Part shown: positions 42,356 through 53,127 of the stretch, in pieces
Layout: every line of letters begins with the position of its first letter
Position numbering within the stretch: position 1 is the first letter of the stretch
Made by a program: the position numbers and the translations under genes
Notes under the pieces: generated by a model
Told to the model about the DNA's origin: nothing
The model's input: only the letters and a program-made list of their open reading frames with translations
Database searches by the model: none
From: Chitinophaga sp. Cy-1792
Lineage (GTDB): Bacteria; Bacteroidota; Bacteroidia; Chitinophagales; Chitinophagaceae
DNA length: 64,000 nt
Reading direction: 5' to 3'
Assembly: GCF_011752935.1 (NCBI RefSeq)
Contig: NZ_VWWO01000001.1
Location: 2,604,001 to 2,668,000, forward strand

Positions 42356-45300
42356 TTAGAAGCTATATCTAACACCCAGCTGACCTCTCCAACGAGCGGT
42401 GAAGTTGTTGATGTAGTATGGCGTTTCCTGGCCATAACCATTTACAACTCTTCTTCTGTCGTATTGGAATACAGGAGTTCCATTGCTGTAACTTCTGAAG
42501 GTGAGTGGAGTAGCTGCGTTGTTGGCGATGAAGTAAGTTTTACCCCAGTCGCTGTTCAGCAGGTTACCAACGTTCAGGATATCGAAAGTGATTTCCAGTT
42601 TGTGTTGTTTGAAACCGATCTGTTGAGCGATTTTCAGGTCGAAGATGTTTTCGAAAGGAGTGCGGGAAGCATTTTTCTTAGCATTTTCGCCTCTGTGTTT
42701 GCTCAGGTATTTATCGTTAGAGATCAGGCGTTCCAGATCTTGTCTTTGTTGAGCTTCAGTGCGGCTGTAAGTACTTGTGGAGATAGGATCAAACTTCATG
42801 GTAGCTACTTCAGAAGCTTTAGGAATGTAGATCAGATCGTTGTTGCCACTTGCCTGTAAGTCGTCACCGGTTGGATCAACTGTGTTGAAGTATACCCATG
42901 AGTAAGGAACACCGGATTGGCCGTTGTAGAACAGGGTAACTGTAGTTTTCAGGTTGTATTTAGGATCGCCGTATTTGAATGCTTTAGAAACCACACCCAG
43001 TACGCGGCTACCCATGCTGTAGTTAGAACGTGCCAGTTCCAGGTTATTCAGACCATTAACGTTAGGGCTGAAGCGCCAGTTGGAACCTGCGGTAGAAGAA
43101 GTACCATCATTGATACCGTAAGAGTCACCGTAAGAGTAACCAGCTTTAAAGAAGAAGCCGTTTCTGGTAACTTTGCTGATTTCAGCAGAGATGTTATATG
43201 CATAACCTTCGCTGGTATTTTTCATCAGCAATACCTGTTGGCCCCAGGCAGTTGTAGCCTGTTTCCATTTAGGACGCATTAAGCCACCACCCAGTGATAC
43301 GCTATCAGGTACACCGTTGGTAACAGAAGGAACAACGTTCAGGTTCTGCCAGATGGCGTTGTTGATAGTTTTGCTGAAATTACCTTCTACTGAAGCAGTC
43401 ATACCCCAAGGCAGTTTTCTTTCAACAGCGAGGTTGGTTTTGAACAGCTGAGGGAATTTGAATGATTTATCAGTCAGGTTGATGTTAGAAGGACGGCTGG
43501 TCAAAGTTGCACCCGCGTCTTTCAGGTTCTGGTAAGAATACTGACCGTAGAATGGATCATTAGGATTGAAACGGAAAGCAAAGTTATTAGGCAGTGCGTT
43601 ACCGCTCAGAGAGATGTTAGTGTATACGTTACCGGAGTTAGCGTATTGGTTGGAGATCCACACAAATGGTACACGACCGGTGAAGATACCAGCACCACCA
43701 CGGATAGTAGTTTTACCATCATTAGTAACATCCCAGTTAAATCCAACTCTTGGTGAGAAGAGAGGAGTTGATTTAGGAATGGTAGTGGTAGAGTAACCTA
43801 CGATAGTTGGATCTTTAGAGAATGCTACGTTATCAGGAGGTGTGGTTGGGAATACAGGAATATCCACTCTCAGACCATAAGTCAGGGTGAAATTCTTTCT
43901 TACATTCCATTCGTCCTGTGCATAGAAACCGATCTGTGCAGCTTTGAAGCCGATACCGTCTCTGAGGGTAGAGTCAGCAGTGGTATAGTTGATCTGGTAT
44001 TGTCTTGGTTTCAGACCATTCAGGAAACCGTTGATAGAATCGTAGGTGTAAGCACCAAAAGCACCCTGGATAAAGGTATTTTTGATTTTGTAGAATTCTG
44101 CGTTTGCACCAACAGTGATGGTATGTTTACCATGGTACATGGTCACGTTATCGGTGATAGTCCAGATAGACTGGTCCAGTGCGTTGGCAGTAGAAGAGAA
44201 TTCAGAACCCAGGTTGATGGTACGACCGTTATCATTGATGGTAACGTTCGGGAACGGACTACCGAGGTAAGATCTTCTATCTTTGATATTATTGTAACCT
44301 ACGCGGAAAGTATTACTCAGTTTATTGGAGAAGCTGGAGTTCAGCTCAATAACACTGGAGTTTGTTTTAGAAGGAAACGCGTAGTTATTGTTCATGAAGT
44401 TAGCGCTGGAAACACTTCTGGTGAGGTTGATATCGCTTGCATCCACATAGTTGTGACGTACGGTCAGCTTGTGAACGCTGTTGATGTTCCAGTCGATACG
44501 ACCAAACAGGGAAGTAGAAGTTTTCTTACGTTCCTGGTCAGTGAATGATCCGAGATCAGTTTGGTAGGTAGTTTTTACGAAGTCGTAAATCTTCTGCAGT
44601 TCAGCAACTGTTACGTTAGAAGCACCAGTAGCCGGGTTGAAATCAGCCATGTTGTTTCTTTCACTTCTTTCAGCATTGGCGTAGAAGAACAGTTTGTTCT
44701 TGATGATCGCACCGCCGAAGGAAGCACCGTAAGTTTTGCTGGAGAAATCACCATATTTGGATTTGGTGGTATCCGGAGCTTTACCCACCATTGACTGGTT
44801 CTGAAGGAACATATAAGCAGCACCGTGGAAATCGTTGGTACCACTTTTAGTGATCGCGTTCATACCACCACCGGTGAAGCCGCTTTGTTTAACGTCATAT
44901 GGGTTCAGTACAATCTGCAGCTGATCGATCGTTTCCATAGAGATAGGGTTTGCACCTGCCTGGCCACCATTGGTACCAGAAGCAGACAAACCGAATACAT
45001 CGTTGGCAACCGCACCATCTACTGCGAATTGGTTGTATTTGTTACTCTGACCGCCGAAAGAGATACCCATTGGTGAACCGTCTTTACCGTTGGTAGATAC
45101 GGAAGCCTGGGTGCTCAGACGAGCGAAATCCTGTACACTTCTGTTTACAGTAGGTAACACATCCAGTGTAGAACGGTTAACGTTCATGGCGGTACCACCG
45201 TTACCGGTAGCAACTGCTTTGCTGGCAGTGATGCTTACCTCTTTCAGGCTGGTAGAGCCCTCGTTCAATTTGGCATTCAAACGGAGTGGCGTACCCAGAC

Positions 45301-45589
45301 TCAGGTACAGGTCGTTAAAAGATTCGGTTGCATAGCTGATGAAGGATACTTCCACTTTGTAAGGTCCGCCAACACGCATGTTAGGGATAGTGTACTCTCC
45401 TCCTGATCTTGTAGTGGTACCGTAGATAGTACCAGTAGGTGTGTGGGTCGCTTTAACAGTGGCGCCGATCAATGGCTGACCTTTAGCGTCGGTGATAACA
45501 CCGGACAGGCTACTTGTGGTCACCTGGGCGAAAGTAAAGAGCGTAATTAGTAATAAAGAAAATGTTAAAAGTAATTTTCTAAATCCCAT
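42356..45589 (-). CDS. TonB-dependent receptor, Oar-like
   Basis: 1077 residues from the ATG at 45589 (an in-frame ATG at 45634 precedes the signal peptide). Signal peptide LLLTFSLLLITLFTFA, then a carboxypeptidase-regulatory-like domain (about 25-105, LSGVITDAKGQPLIGATVKA), a plug (about 115-240, with SITASKAVATG and TIDQLQIVLNPYDVKQSGF) and a beta-barrel ending in phenylalanine (LGVRYSF). Imports a large ligand across the outer membrane using TonB energy; the ligand is unknown. No SusD partner lies beside it, unlike in polysaccharide loci. Bacteroidota carry many such receptors. Confidence 0.93.
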   Translation of the reverse strand: MGFRKLLLTFSLLLITLFTFAQVTTSSLSGVITDAKGQPLIGATVKATHTPTGTIYGTTTRSGGEYTIPNMRVGGPYKVEVSFISYATESFNDLYLSLGTPLRLNAKLNEGSTSLKEVSITASKAVATGNGGTAMNVNRSTLDVLPTVNRSVQDFARLSTQASVSTNGKDGSPMGISFGGQSNKYNQFAVDGAVANDVFGLSASGTNGGQAGANPISMETIDQLQIVLNPYDVKQSGFTGGGMNAITKSGTNDFHGAAYMFLQNQSMVGKAPDTTKSKYGDFSSKTYGASFGGAIIKNKLFFYANAERSERNNMADFNPATGASNVTVAELQKIYDFVKTTYQTDLGSFTDQERKKTSTSLFGRIDWNINSVHKLTVRHNYVDASDINLTRSVSSANFMNNNYAFPSKTNSSVIELNSSFSNKLSNTFRVGYNNIKDRRSYLGSPFPNVTINDNGRTINLGSEFSSTANALDQSIWTITDNVTMYHGKHTITVGANAEFYKIKNTFIQGAFGAYTYDSINGFLNGLKPRQYQINYTTADSTLRDGIGFKAAQIGFYAQDEWNVRKNFTLTYGLRVDIPVFPTTPPDNVAFSKDPTIVGYSTTTIPKSTPLFSPRVGFNWDVTNDGKTTIRGGAGIFTGRVPFVWISNQYANSGNVYTNISLSGNALPNNFAFRFNPNDPFYGQYSYQNLKDAGATLTSRPSNINLTDKSFKFPQLFKTNLAVERKLPWGMTASVEGNFSKTINNAIWQNLNVVPSVTNGVPDSVSLGGGLMRPKWKQATTAWGQQVLLMKNTSEGYAYNISAEISKVTRNGFFFKAGYSYGDSYGINDGTSSTAGSNWRFSPNVNGLNNLELARSNYSMGSRVLGVVSKAFKYGDPKYNLKTTVTLFYNGQSGVPYSWVYFNTVDPTGDDLQASGNNDLIYIPKASEVATMKFDPISTSTYSRTEAQQRQDLERLISNDKYLSKHRGENAKKNASRTPFENIFDLKIAQQIGFKQHKLEITFDILNVGNLLNSDWGKTYFIANNAATPLTFRSYSNGTPVFQYDRRRVVNGYGQETPYYINNFTARWRGQLGVRYSF

Positions 45590-46016
45590 AAGTTCGGAAA
45601 TTTGATTCATGGCGCAAAGATGCGACATTCTCACCGTTAAACTTTAACTCAATATTAACTAATTGTTAAGCCCATTGTTGATAACTCACAGGTCCAACAA
45701 AAAATTGAAAGCATTTTATAAAAGTAAATTCCTGCAATAGGTTTGTATAATTTTCCTGCTAAAATTTAGCAGTCGTCAAATTGATAAATTTGATTATGCA
45801 TAAGACAATCTTTTTTATTGAACTTTCAATAAGTTCACTTTGTTATAGCTGACCTCATTTGCAAATTGAAAAATATGTTTTAAAATATTCCTGCATAATA
45901 TTCATAAAAGCAGCTGTTTTTTTAGACAGAAACCAAAGCGTATTGCCTGGGTTTTCCTCGCTGAATAGTCGTAACTTTGCGGCATTCTTTATTACTTGAT
46001 CGAAGAAGGATATTTT
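45590..46016. other. AT-rich intergenic stretch upstream of ribBA
   Basis: No coding sequence seen. A -7 like TAACTTTG at 45972-45979 lies 38 bases before the ribBA ATG; a TTG at 45943 is rather far for the usual spacing. No FMN-riboswitch-like structure was recognised. Confidence 0.4.
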
Positions 46017-47219
46017 ATGTTAGATACAATTGAAGCTGCAATAGAAGATATAAAAAACGGTAAACTGGTTATTGTTGTGGACGATGAGGACCGCGAAAAT
46101 GAGGGAGACTTCATCACTGCCGCCCGAAACGTAACGCCTGAAATCATCAACTTTATGAGTATGCATGGCCGTGGCCTCATCTGCGCTCCCCTTGTGGAAG
46201 AACGCTGTGAAGAACTCGGACTGGACCTCATGGTAAAAGATAATACCGCACTACATCAAACCCCTTTCACCGTTTCCATTGACCTCCTGGGTCACGGTTG
46301 TACAACCGGTATCTCCGCACACGACAGAGCAAAAACCATCCAGGCATTGATCGACCCGGCGACAAAACCGGAAGACCTCGGCAAACCTGGCCATATATTC
46401 CCGCTGAAAGCCAAAAGCGGTGGCGTTTTACGCCGCTCAGGCCACACAGAAGCTACCATCGACCTGGCCCGACTGGCCGGTTTCGAACCTGCCGGCGTAC
46501 TCGTCGAAATTATGAATGAAGACGGTACCATGGCACGTCTCCCGGAACTCCGCGAGATCGCTACCAAATTCGACCTGAAACTCATCAGTATAAAAGACAT
46601 GATCTCTTACCTCCTCAATCAGGAAACCCTGATCGAAGAGGGGGTAAGCGTTCAGATGCCTACCAAATACGGTAACTTCGAACTCATCGCCTTCAAACAG
46701 GTAAATACCGGAGAAATCCACATGGCCCTGAAAAAAGGTACCTGGGAAAAAGATGAGCCCGTTTTAGTACGTGTTCACTCCTCCTGCGTTACCGGCGATA
46801 TTCTCCATTCACTGCGCTGCGACTGTGGCGAACAGCTCCACGCTGCCATGCAGATGGTCGAAAAAGAAGGTAAAGGACTTATCCTTTATATGAACCAGGA
46901 AGGTCGTGGTATCGGACTGATGAATAAACTCCGTGCCTACAAACTCCAGGAAGAAGGCCGCGACACCGTTGAGGCCAACCTCGAACTGGGCTTTAAAATG
47001 GATGAACGTGATTATGGCGTAGGCGCACAAATCCTCCGTCACCTGAATATCTGCAAGCTGCGTCTGATCACCAACAACCCACGCAAACGCGCAGGCCTGC
47101 TGGGATATGGACTGGAAATCGTAGAAAATGTTCCTATCGAAATCCATCCCAACCCACACAACGAAAATTATCTCAAAACAAAAAGAGATAAACTGGGACA
47201 CGAAATCCTGAAAGGCTAA
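46017..47219 (+). CDS. ribBA: 3,4-dihydroxy-2-butanone 4-phosphate synthase / GTP cyclohydrolase II
   Basis: Bifunctional riboflavin-pathway enzyme, 400 residues. RibB half (about 1-200) with [13 protein letters not shown] and [16 protein letters not shown] segment; RibA half (about 205-400) with [20 protein letters not shown] holding the zinc Cys and NQEGRGIGL. The ATG at 46017 is chosen over an upstream TTG. A strong terminator follows. Flavin is the likely end product; no other rib gene is in the window. Confidence 0.95.
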   Translation: MLDTIEAAIEDIKNGKLVIVVDDEDRENEGDFITAARNVTPEIINFMSMHGRGLICAPLVEERCEELGLDLMVKDNTALHQTPFTVSIDLLGHGCTTGISAHDRAKTIQALIDPATKPEDLGKPGHIFPLKAKSGGVLRRSGHTEATIDLARLAGFEPAGVLVEIMNEDGTMARLPELREIATKFDLKLISIKDMISYLLNQETLIEEGVSVQMPTKYGNFELIAFKQVNTGEIHMALKKGTWEKDEPVLVRVHSSCVTGDILHSLRCDCGEQLHAAMQMVEKEGKGLILYMNQEGRGIGLMNKLRAYKLQEEGRDTVEANLELGFKMDERDYGVGAQILRHLNICKLRLITNNPRKRAGLLGYGLEIVENVPIEIHPNPHNENYLKTKRDKLGHEILKG

Positions 47220-47240
47220 TTACCGCTTTATCCATATATA

Positions 47241-47278
47241 AAAAAAGCAGACCATAATATATGGTCTGCTTTTTTTTA
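47241..47278 (+). terminator. Rho-independent terminator of ribBA
   Basis: GCAGACCATA / TATGGTCTGC with ATA loop, A6 before and T8 after; bidirectional in principle, serving the convergent TamB gene too. Confidence 0.9.
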
Positions 47279-47308
47279 TCCGCTTATATCATCTGCCGAA
47301 GGCTGATC

Positions 47309-50300
47309 CTATTTATTCTTATGCAGATTTTCCTGCTGTGCGGTCTCCTTTACATGCTTGCTGCTGTCTGGCTCAGCTGTCCCGACAGGATGTACGGTGC
47401 TGTCCTTTTCTATCTCCTGTTTCCTGATAGAATCCCGCTGATTCCGGCGATTATGATTAAATAACTCCAGGAAACGGTCGTATTCACGGATGTAGCTGAT
47501 GCCCAGGCCCGATTTCGTACGGTTGTTCAGGTTATATACGTCATAATCTGATTTACTGAAGGCATTGATACGGAACCTGCCATCAGGGGTGAGCAGGTAC
47601 TCAATGCGGAAGTCGCCCGCAAAGCGGTTTGTGCTGGCAGAGGTCGCTGTTTTGCCCCAGTCATAGTCGCCACCGGCATATAGCCGGAAACGGTTATTAA
47701 ATAAGGTACTGGTAACACCGGCACTCACCTGGTTACGGTCTACCGAAGAGTTATCCGGCAAGCCGCCTACGTTGTAGGCGCGGTAGTTCACGTTAATACC
47801 TATGCCACTGCCTTTGAGCAGGGCGCCGGTAATATTGTTAAGGATGGCAGATGCCTGCGCTGATAATGCCTGCCCCACACTGTTTTTACCAGTGATACCC
47901 ACGTTGGCACCACCGCCGGCATCATCGGGGAGGAACTGATTGGCGATCAGCAGACCGTAAATCTGCAACAGCGCCTTATTCTGATCGTTGTTAATTTCTT
48001 TCAGCTTGGCGGCCACACCACTTTCGTACGACATCGTACCTACGTCCGGCAGCTCGATGGAATAGGTGATATCCGGTTTCATCAGTGCACCACGCAGGTT
48101 GATGAGCACATCCACTTTTTCGGAGCGGGTAGCCAGCTTGTCATTCGCAGCCAGCGTAGCGGCCTGGCCTACGAGGTTATATAAACTCACCTTAGGCAGG
48201 GAGTATTTGGCCGTGATACTCATTTTGGCATCGCTGGGATTACCATTCCAGCTGATGCTGCTGTTCTTTTCAATATCGAATTTCCAGGAAGTTACGCGCT
48301 GGAAGGTAAAGTTATAGGAACCGTTGCTGATCTCATAGTTACCGAACATGGTGAAATCGCCGTCGGTATTGGCGATGATCTGCAGGTTACCCGTACCATT
48401 TGCGGAAATGACATCACCGGTAGTGGCATCGAGGATAACATCGATCTGCGCATCCGGATTGGCGGCAATATCCAGTTTAACAGTCAGCTTGGTATTGTCT
48501 TTCTTGCGTTTATTCTCTTTAATCTCAGTACCATACGACTTGAACGTAATGTAGTCGTACTTGCCGATATCTTTACTGTCGGAGATGGGGAGATAGAAAT
48601 GCGTACCACTTACCGGGCGTGCCAGTACGTGCAGCTGTAAATCGTTCAGGGGGCCTGAAAAATACACTTTACCATCTGCAATTACGTCTCCATAAAACAG
48701 GTCATTATCATTTGCATTGGTATTGAGGAAAACGAATTTCCGGCCTGTTACGTCAAAGTCGAAGTTGAGTTTATCAAAATGGTCATGGCTGATATAGCCG
48801 TTGGCTACGCCTTTGGTACCATATTTATCGATAACGGTAAACTGCCCGAATTCGATCAGGTTATCGTCTACATTGACTTTCAGCTTAGGTATTTTGTAAC
48901 GGGTGCCCAGGTAATCCACGGTGATGCCTACAGAATCCAATGCCAGCTGGCCTTTTACACTTGGGAGGTCGGTGGTGCCGCTCACGGCGAGGTTACCGGT
49001 AACAGACCCTTTCAGGTCCGACACATAACCTACCAGGTATTTGTTGAGCAGGCTGACGTCAGTGCCTCCGAACCGAAGGTTGGCATCCAGGTTTTTGTCG
49101 TTATGGGTCAGGCCTACACGGCCTTCTGCCAGGAAGTTGCGGCCTTCGTTATTGGATTTTACGGAGAAGTTGACTGCACCGGTTTGTTGCTGATAGCTGC
49201 CATCTACTGTTAAGAATCCGATGGAATCATTGTCAATACGCAGATCGCGGGTACGCAATGCGGCGTCGATATCCAGGTTCTGGGTAGGATCGGAGATATT
49301 AATAGTGCCGTCGGTAACGCCTTCAATACGGGTGGCTACCAGCTGTGCTGGTATTACATCTGCCAGGTTCAGGTTTTTAAGGGTGATGATAAACCTGGAC
49401 TCATCCGGATTGAATTCGTTGGTTTCAACGGTAATACTTTGATCGTTGCGGGTTACGCGTAGGTTCTTTACCGTGAGGAAGTGCTTGCTCCAGTAGATTT
49501 CATTGCCTGGTGTTACATTCCATTGTCTTTCGTTTACGGTAAAGGCGCTATTGAGGAAATTTACCTTAATACCTTCCTGAACGGTGATCACACGGGCATA
49601 GAAGCCATCCAGTGCACTGGTGTCCTGTGCCTGCATGTCCATCTTTATATAAGAGGTATCATTGGAGGAGCTGGCGAGGATGAGTGGGTTTTCAAGAATG
49701 GTATTGGTGCCGTTCATGAATTTCCCTACACTGCTGCTCAGGTTTACTTTGCGGGCATTCCCGTCTCCCTTGATCTGCCAGTCTACCAGGTGGTAGTTCA
49801 GGAAGGAGGCTTCCGGCACCATGATATTGAGTCCCAGGTCGCCGGTGGTGGTGTTCAGGTTTCCGGAAACGACACTCTGATCGAAGCCGGCCACTTTATT
49901 AGTAAATCCTTTTATGAGTTTGGCAACATTTCCGAACCTGAATTCGAAGTTGAAGTCTTCATGAATATTGCTGCTGTTAGGTTCTTTGAAATAGCTGGGG
50001 TAGTAGCGGTAAAGCAATGCCTGAAAGGCGTCCGGCAGTTCGAGGAAGCTGTATTTACCTTTTACAAAGCCTTGAATTTCGCTACCTGCCACGTTGAGGG
50101 TTTTCTGGTCTCCCTGCATGTCGGTGGTTAGTGCGAGGGAGTCGAACTCCAGCCGGTTACCATCTTTATATATAGATACTTCGTGCATTCTGGCGCTACC
50201 TTCGAAGTTATCGATGTTGCTACCGGCGAAGTTGAGGTCCATTTTAGCCTGCAGGGTGATGCTGTCGCTGACGATATGCAGGGCTTTCAGGTCACTTTTG

Positions 50301-52165
50301 CGGATTTCTGAATTGAAATTGAAGATGGGCAGGGCGGCATTGAAATCGATGGTGCCGGCAAAGTCCATATCCAGGTTGGGATCTTTTACGGTGAGGGAGC
50401 CGTTGAAGAACTTCCTGCTCATATCGCCTTTGGTCTTGATATTCTCGTACGTATATCCGTAGAGGGAGATACTTTGTATATCTGCGTCCAGAGAGGCTTT
50501 CAGTGTTTTGAAGTTGAATCCGGCGCCATTTACCTTGGCGTTGGCAGTAATTTCTTCGAGGTCGCTGACACCGAGGAGCGTACCCAGGTTAAAGGCATTG
50601 GTATTGACGCTACCGGAGTAAACAGGTACGTCTTTATTGGTTTTGAAGTTGATATCCGAATTGACGGTGCCCAGGTTGGTCTGGAATTTACCATAGGCTA
50701 CAAAGTCGTTGATGAAGCCGGTATAACTTCCCTGGAAGCGGATGTTGCTGAGTTTATCGATATGCACGGAGGAGTTGATATCCTTCGCTTCGGGTACGAT
50801 CTGCATGACATCGTTGCCTGTGGTCACGAGTTCGTCGGCATGGAAGTCGATGTATGTTTCGTAGATATCCGGCAGGCCGCGCATTTCCAGCGATCCTTTC
50901 AGGCGGGTGGTATTGCCTGCCTGCAGGTCGATATCACGTGCTTTCAGGTTACTTACCGGTCCGCGGGCATGGCCGCTGATCTTAATTTCTTTTTTCCAGG
51001 TAGAGAGGTAAGGAGCGAAGTAGGCGATATCATCGGAAGACACGACACAGTCTTTGAAGTTGGCCCGCATGGTAACGAGATCGATATAATCGCTCATATC
51101 GTCGAAATCAGCGTACTCCATGGTATAATAATCGCCGATATGGCTTTTATTGGTTTCCAGGTCGAGGTGGGAAAACTCCATTTCTACCGGCGACATTTTA
51201 AATCTGCTTTTCAGCTTTTTCACTTCAAAGCCGCTACGCTCGCGGGTAGAGAAGGTAAGGTCGCCGATAATACTGTCTTTGACCAGGCTGGTATTGGTAA
51301 GGGCGAGATTTATCTGTTCGAAGCGTATATGCTGTGGTGCGAAGTAGCCGGGTTCTACTTTAGCAGAATCTTCGGGATAGTCTACCCCGAACAGACCGTT
51401 TTTAATAGATATTTCTTTTACGATCAGTTTCCAGTTGGCGTCGTTCCAGCGAAGTTTGGTGGAGTCGTATTCAACAGGCGTATTCACTCTGGGCCTGCGA
51501 TGGCGCAAGGGAGAGGAGGAATAGCTGGTGAGGATAAAATTGGGCTGGTCCAGGGAAACTTCCTGGATATCGATATTATGTTTTTGGAGGTCCAGGTTTT
51601 TAGCGTCTATGTAGATGCGTTTGGCATGTCCGTACATATCTTCTCCTACCCATTTATCTACCTGGTTGATACGGATATCGCGGAGGTCGAGTTTTTTAAG
51701 GTCCAGGGAGATGTTGCCGCTATGGCCGGAGGAGGTGGATTTACCGCCGCCGAAGGCATCTGCAATAAATTCATAATTCCAGACGGAGTCGTTGCGAGGC
51801 CGCAGGAGGTTGACCTGTGCGCTGTCGAGGCCGATGAATTTGATCACTGGCTTGTCCTGAAAGAAGAACCAGTCTGTAATACGGAGCTGCAACCTGCCGG
51901 CATACAGCAGGGTGTCTTTGTTGTGGTCCTCTATGAATGCACCTTCCAGGTCAAGGCTGTTGAACAGCCGGATGTTCACATGACGGACTTCCACCTTGGT
52001 GTGTAGTTGCTCCGACAGCCGACTTGTTACTTGCCCTACCAGGAAATTCTGTACTGCCGGGATGTTTACCAGTATCCCGATCAGTATGATGAGGCCCAAC
52101 AAACAGAACAGAATAACTGATAATATTTTCCGTATTTTTTTCAGGCGGTTAAGTTTATCCGGCAA
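47309..52165 (-). CDS. TamB-like translocation and assembly module protein
   Basis: 1618 residues. One N-terminal membrane span (about 14-36) followed by a very long periplasmic part predicted as beta-taco repeats; the C-terminal TamB domain (about 1210-1560) includes NGSYNFTFQRVTSWKF and LPDVGTMSYESG. TamB-like proteins link the inner and outer membrane and move phospholipids or help insert outer membrane proteins. Bacteroidota members are longer than E. coli TamB (1259). The last 50 residues are charged and Gln/Lys-rich. An 87-base piece of this gene (50728-50814) is repeated at 52949-53035. Confidence 0.92.
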   Translation of the reverse strand: MPDKLNRLKKIRKILSVILFCLLGLIILIGILVNIPAVQNFLVGQVTSRLSEQLHTKVEVRHVNIRLFNSLDLEGAFIEDHNKDTLLYAGRLQLRITDWFFFQDKPVIKFIGLDSAQVNLLRPRNDSVWNYEFIADAFGGGKSTSSGHSGNISLDLKKLDLRDIRINQVDKWVGEDMYGHAKRIYIDAKNLDLQKHNIDIQEVSLDQPNFILTSYSSSPLRHRRPRVNTPVEYDSTKLRWNDANWKLIVKEISIKNGLFGVDYPEDSAKVEPGYFAPQHIRFEQINLALTNTSLVKDSIIGDLTFSTRERSGFEVKKLKSRFKMSPVEMEFSHLDLETNKSHIGDYYTMEYADFDDMSDYIDLVTMRANFKDCVVSSDDIAYFAPYLSTWKKEIKISGHARGPVSNLKARDIDLQAGNTTRLKGSLEMRGLPDIYETYIDFHADELVTTGNDVMQIVPEAKDINSSVHIDKLSNIRFQGSYTGFINDFVAYGKFQTNLGTVNSDINFKTNKDVPVYSGSVNTNAFNLGTLLGVSDLEEITANAKVNGAGFNFKTLKASLDADIQSISLYGYTYENIKTKGDMSRKFFNGSLTVKDPNLDMDFAGTIDFNAALPIFNFNSEIRKSDLKALHIVSDSITLQAKMDLNFAGSNIDNFEGSARMHEVSIYKDGNRLEFDSLALTTDMQGDQKTLNVAGSEIQGFVKGKYSFLELPDAFQALLYRYYPSYFKEPNSSNIHEDFNFEFRFGNVAKLIKGFTNKVAGFDQSVVSGNLNTTTGDLGLNIMVPEASFLNYHLVDWQIKGDGNARKVNLSSSVGKFMNGTNTILENPLILASSSNDTSYIKMDMQAQDTSALDGFYARVITVQEGIKVNFLNSAFTVNERQWNVTPGNEIYWSKHFLTVKNLRVTRNDQSITVETNEFNPDESRFIITLKNLNLADVIPAQLVATRIEGVTDGTINISDPTQNLDIDAALRTRDLRIDNDSIGFLTVDGSYQQQTGAVNFSVKSNNEGRNFLAEGRVGLTHNDKNLDANLRFGGTDVSLLNKYLVGYVSDLKGSVTGNLAVSGTTDLPSVKGQLALDSVGITVDYLGTRYKIPKLKVNVDDNLIEFGQFTVIDKYGTKGVANGYISHDHFDKLNFDFDVTGRKFVFLNTNANDNDLFYGDVIADGKVYFSGPLNDLQLHVLARPVSGTHFYLPISDSKDIGKYDYITFKSYGTEIKENKRKKDNTKLTVKLDIAANPDAQIDVILDATTGDVISANGTGNLQIIANTDGDFTMFGNYEISNGSYNFTFQRVTSWKFDIEKNSSISWNGNPSDAKMSITAKYSLPKVSLYNLVGQAATLAANDKLATRSEKVDVLINLRGALMKPDITYSIELPDVGTMSYESGVAAKLKEINNDQNKALLQIYGLLIANQFLPDDAGGGANVGITGKNSVGQALSAQASAILNNITGALLKGSGIGINVNYRAYNVGGLPDNSSVDRNQVSAGVTSTLFNNRFRLYAGGDYDWGKTATSASTNRFAGDFRIEYLLTPDGRFRINAFSKSDYDVYNLNNRTKSGLGISYIREYDRFLELFNHNRRNQRDSIRKQEIEKDSTVHPVGTAEPDSSKHVKETAQQENLHKNK

Positions 52166-52235
52166 AAATAATTAATAGTTGTTAGTGGCAATGCAGCCAC
52201 CGACAAAAAGAATGTAAGAATCTGCCAATACCAGT

Positions 52236-52329
52236 GTATTACAGTATATTTTTTTATTTATAATATATGTAGATGATTTTTGCGGAGGTTTGTATTTTCG
52301 TATATTCATACAAGTTAGCATATACCATG
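52236..52329 (+). repeat. Duplicated upstream region, copy 1
   Basis: About 93 bases before the lipoprotein gene at 52327 match 53034-53127 closely; GTATTACAGT starts both and the match runs to the ATG of each gene. It likely carries the promoter of both genes. Confidence 0.8.
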
Positions 52330-52935
52330 AAGCTCCGATTACTTATATCCCTGTTACTGCTTATCTTCAGCTGTACTCCCGCTCCAAAGAAAGTTGCAAA
52401 GCCATTATTATCATCCGATATGCCGGTAAGTGATTCGGCAGCGCCTGTTCAAGTGGCAGATGATACGGAATATCTTGCCGGTGAGCATTATGCCGATAGT
52501 ATGTTTGACCTGACAGTAAAACCTGCTTTGAAAGAACGCAAAAAGGACACCAGCTATTATGTTGCAGGAAGGTATAAGTTGGATACTATATCCTATCGAA
52601 CGCGTTATCTGGGGTGTATTCAGACAAAAGGATACAAGGAACCTGTTGATATTCTGCATGTATTCGCTGTATTTGCATGGGTGGGATGCCCGCATGCAAG
52701 TAATATGTTATACTTTTTTCATAAAGGAAAAGCGGTTGGGTTATATAACCACATGGATTTCCTGCATTTTCAAATAAAAAAAGATGCTGTATTATTCACT
52801 TCAGATAGTTGCTCGGCACCTTATGGGACAACTGCCATTAATTTTAGAGACAGTTTTCCCTCTCAAATAACGCTACCATTCTGGGATGAAAAATTTGGGG
52901 CTTACATCGAATCCTATACTTTTCAGGATAGGTAG
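52327..52935 (+). CDS. Small lipoprotein of unknown function (paralogue 1)
   Basis: 202 residues from the ATG at 52327; an in-frame ATG at 52273 would lie upstream of the signal peptide. Lipobox ends with Cys (LLIFSC, residue 16-17). The mature part has KERKKDTSYYVAGRY, a short segment shared with paralogue 2 at 53126-53695 (ARKKDTSYYVGGRL). No known domain. It is separated from paralogue 2 by the TamB fragment. Confidence 0.7.
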   Translation: MKLRLLISLLLLIFSCTPAPKKVAKPLLSSDMPVSDSAAPVQVADDTEYLAGEHYADSMFDLTVKPALKERKKDTSYYVAGRYKLDTISYRTRYLGCIQTKGYKEPVDILHVFAVFAWVGCPHASNMLYFFHKGKAVGLYNHMDFLHFQIKKDAVLFTSDSCSAPYGTTAINFRDSFPSQITLPFWDEKFGAYIESYTFQDR

Positions 52936-52948
52936 CCCCCGGATTTAA

Positions 52949-53035
52949 TTCCCTGGAAGTGGATGTTGCTGAGTTTATCGATATGCACCGAGGAGTTGAT
53001 ATCCTTCGCTTCGGGTACGATCTGCATTACGTCGT
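52949..53035. pseudogene. 87-base fragment of the TamB-like gene
   Basis: Matches 50728-50814 in the TamB gene at 83 of 87 bases, in the same orientation. It is too short and out of context to be coding here. It ends exactly where the duplicated upstream region begins (53034), so it marks a recombination junction. Confidence 0.85.
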
Positions 53036-53127
53036 ATTACAGTGTATTTTTTTATTTATAATATATGTAGAGGATTTTTGCGTAGGCTTTAAATTTTCGT
53101 ATATTCATATAAGTTAGCATGTACTAT
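53034..53127 (+). repeat. Duplicated upstream region, copy 2
   Basis: Partner of 52236-52329; runs to the ATG of the gene at 53126. Confidence 0.8.

Noticed and set aside
45590..46016. FMN riboswitch upstream of ribBA
   Set aside because: The stretch is AT-rich and lacks the GC-rich conserved helices of that element.
50474..52006. A 510-codon open frame on the plus strand, opposite the TamB-like gene
   Set aside because: It lies wholly within the TamB gene, whose frame has domains and a signal anchor. The plus-strand frame has no recognisable motif and is the kind of long shadow common opposite codon-biased genes.
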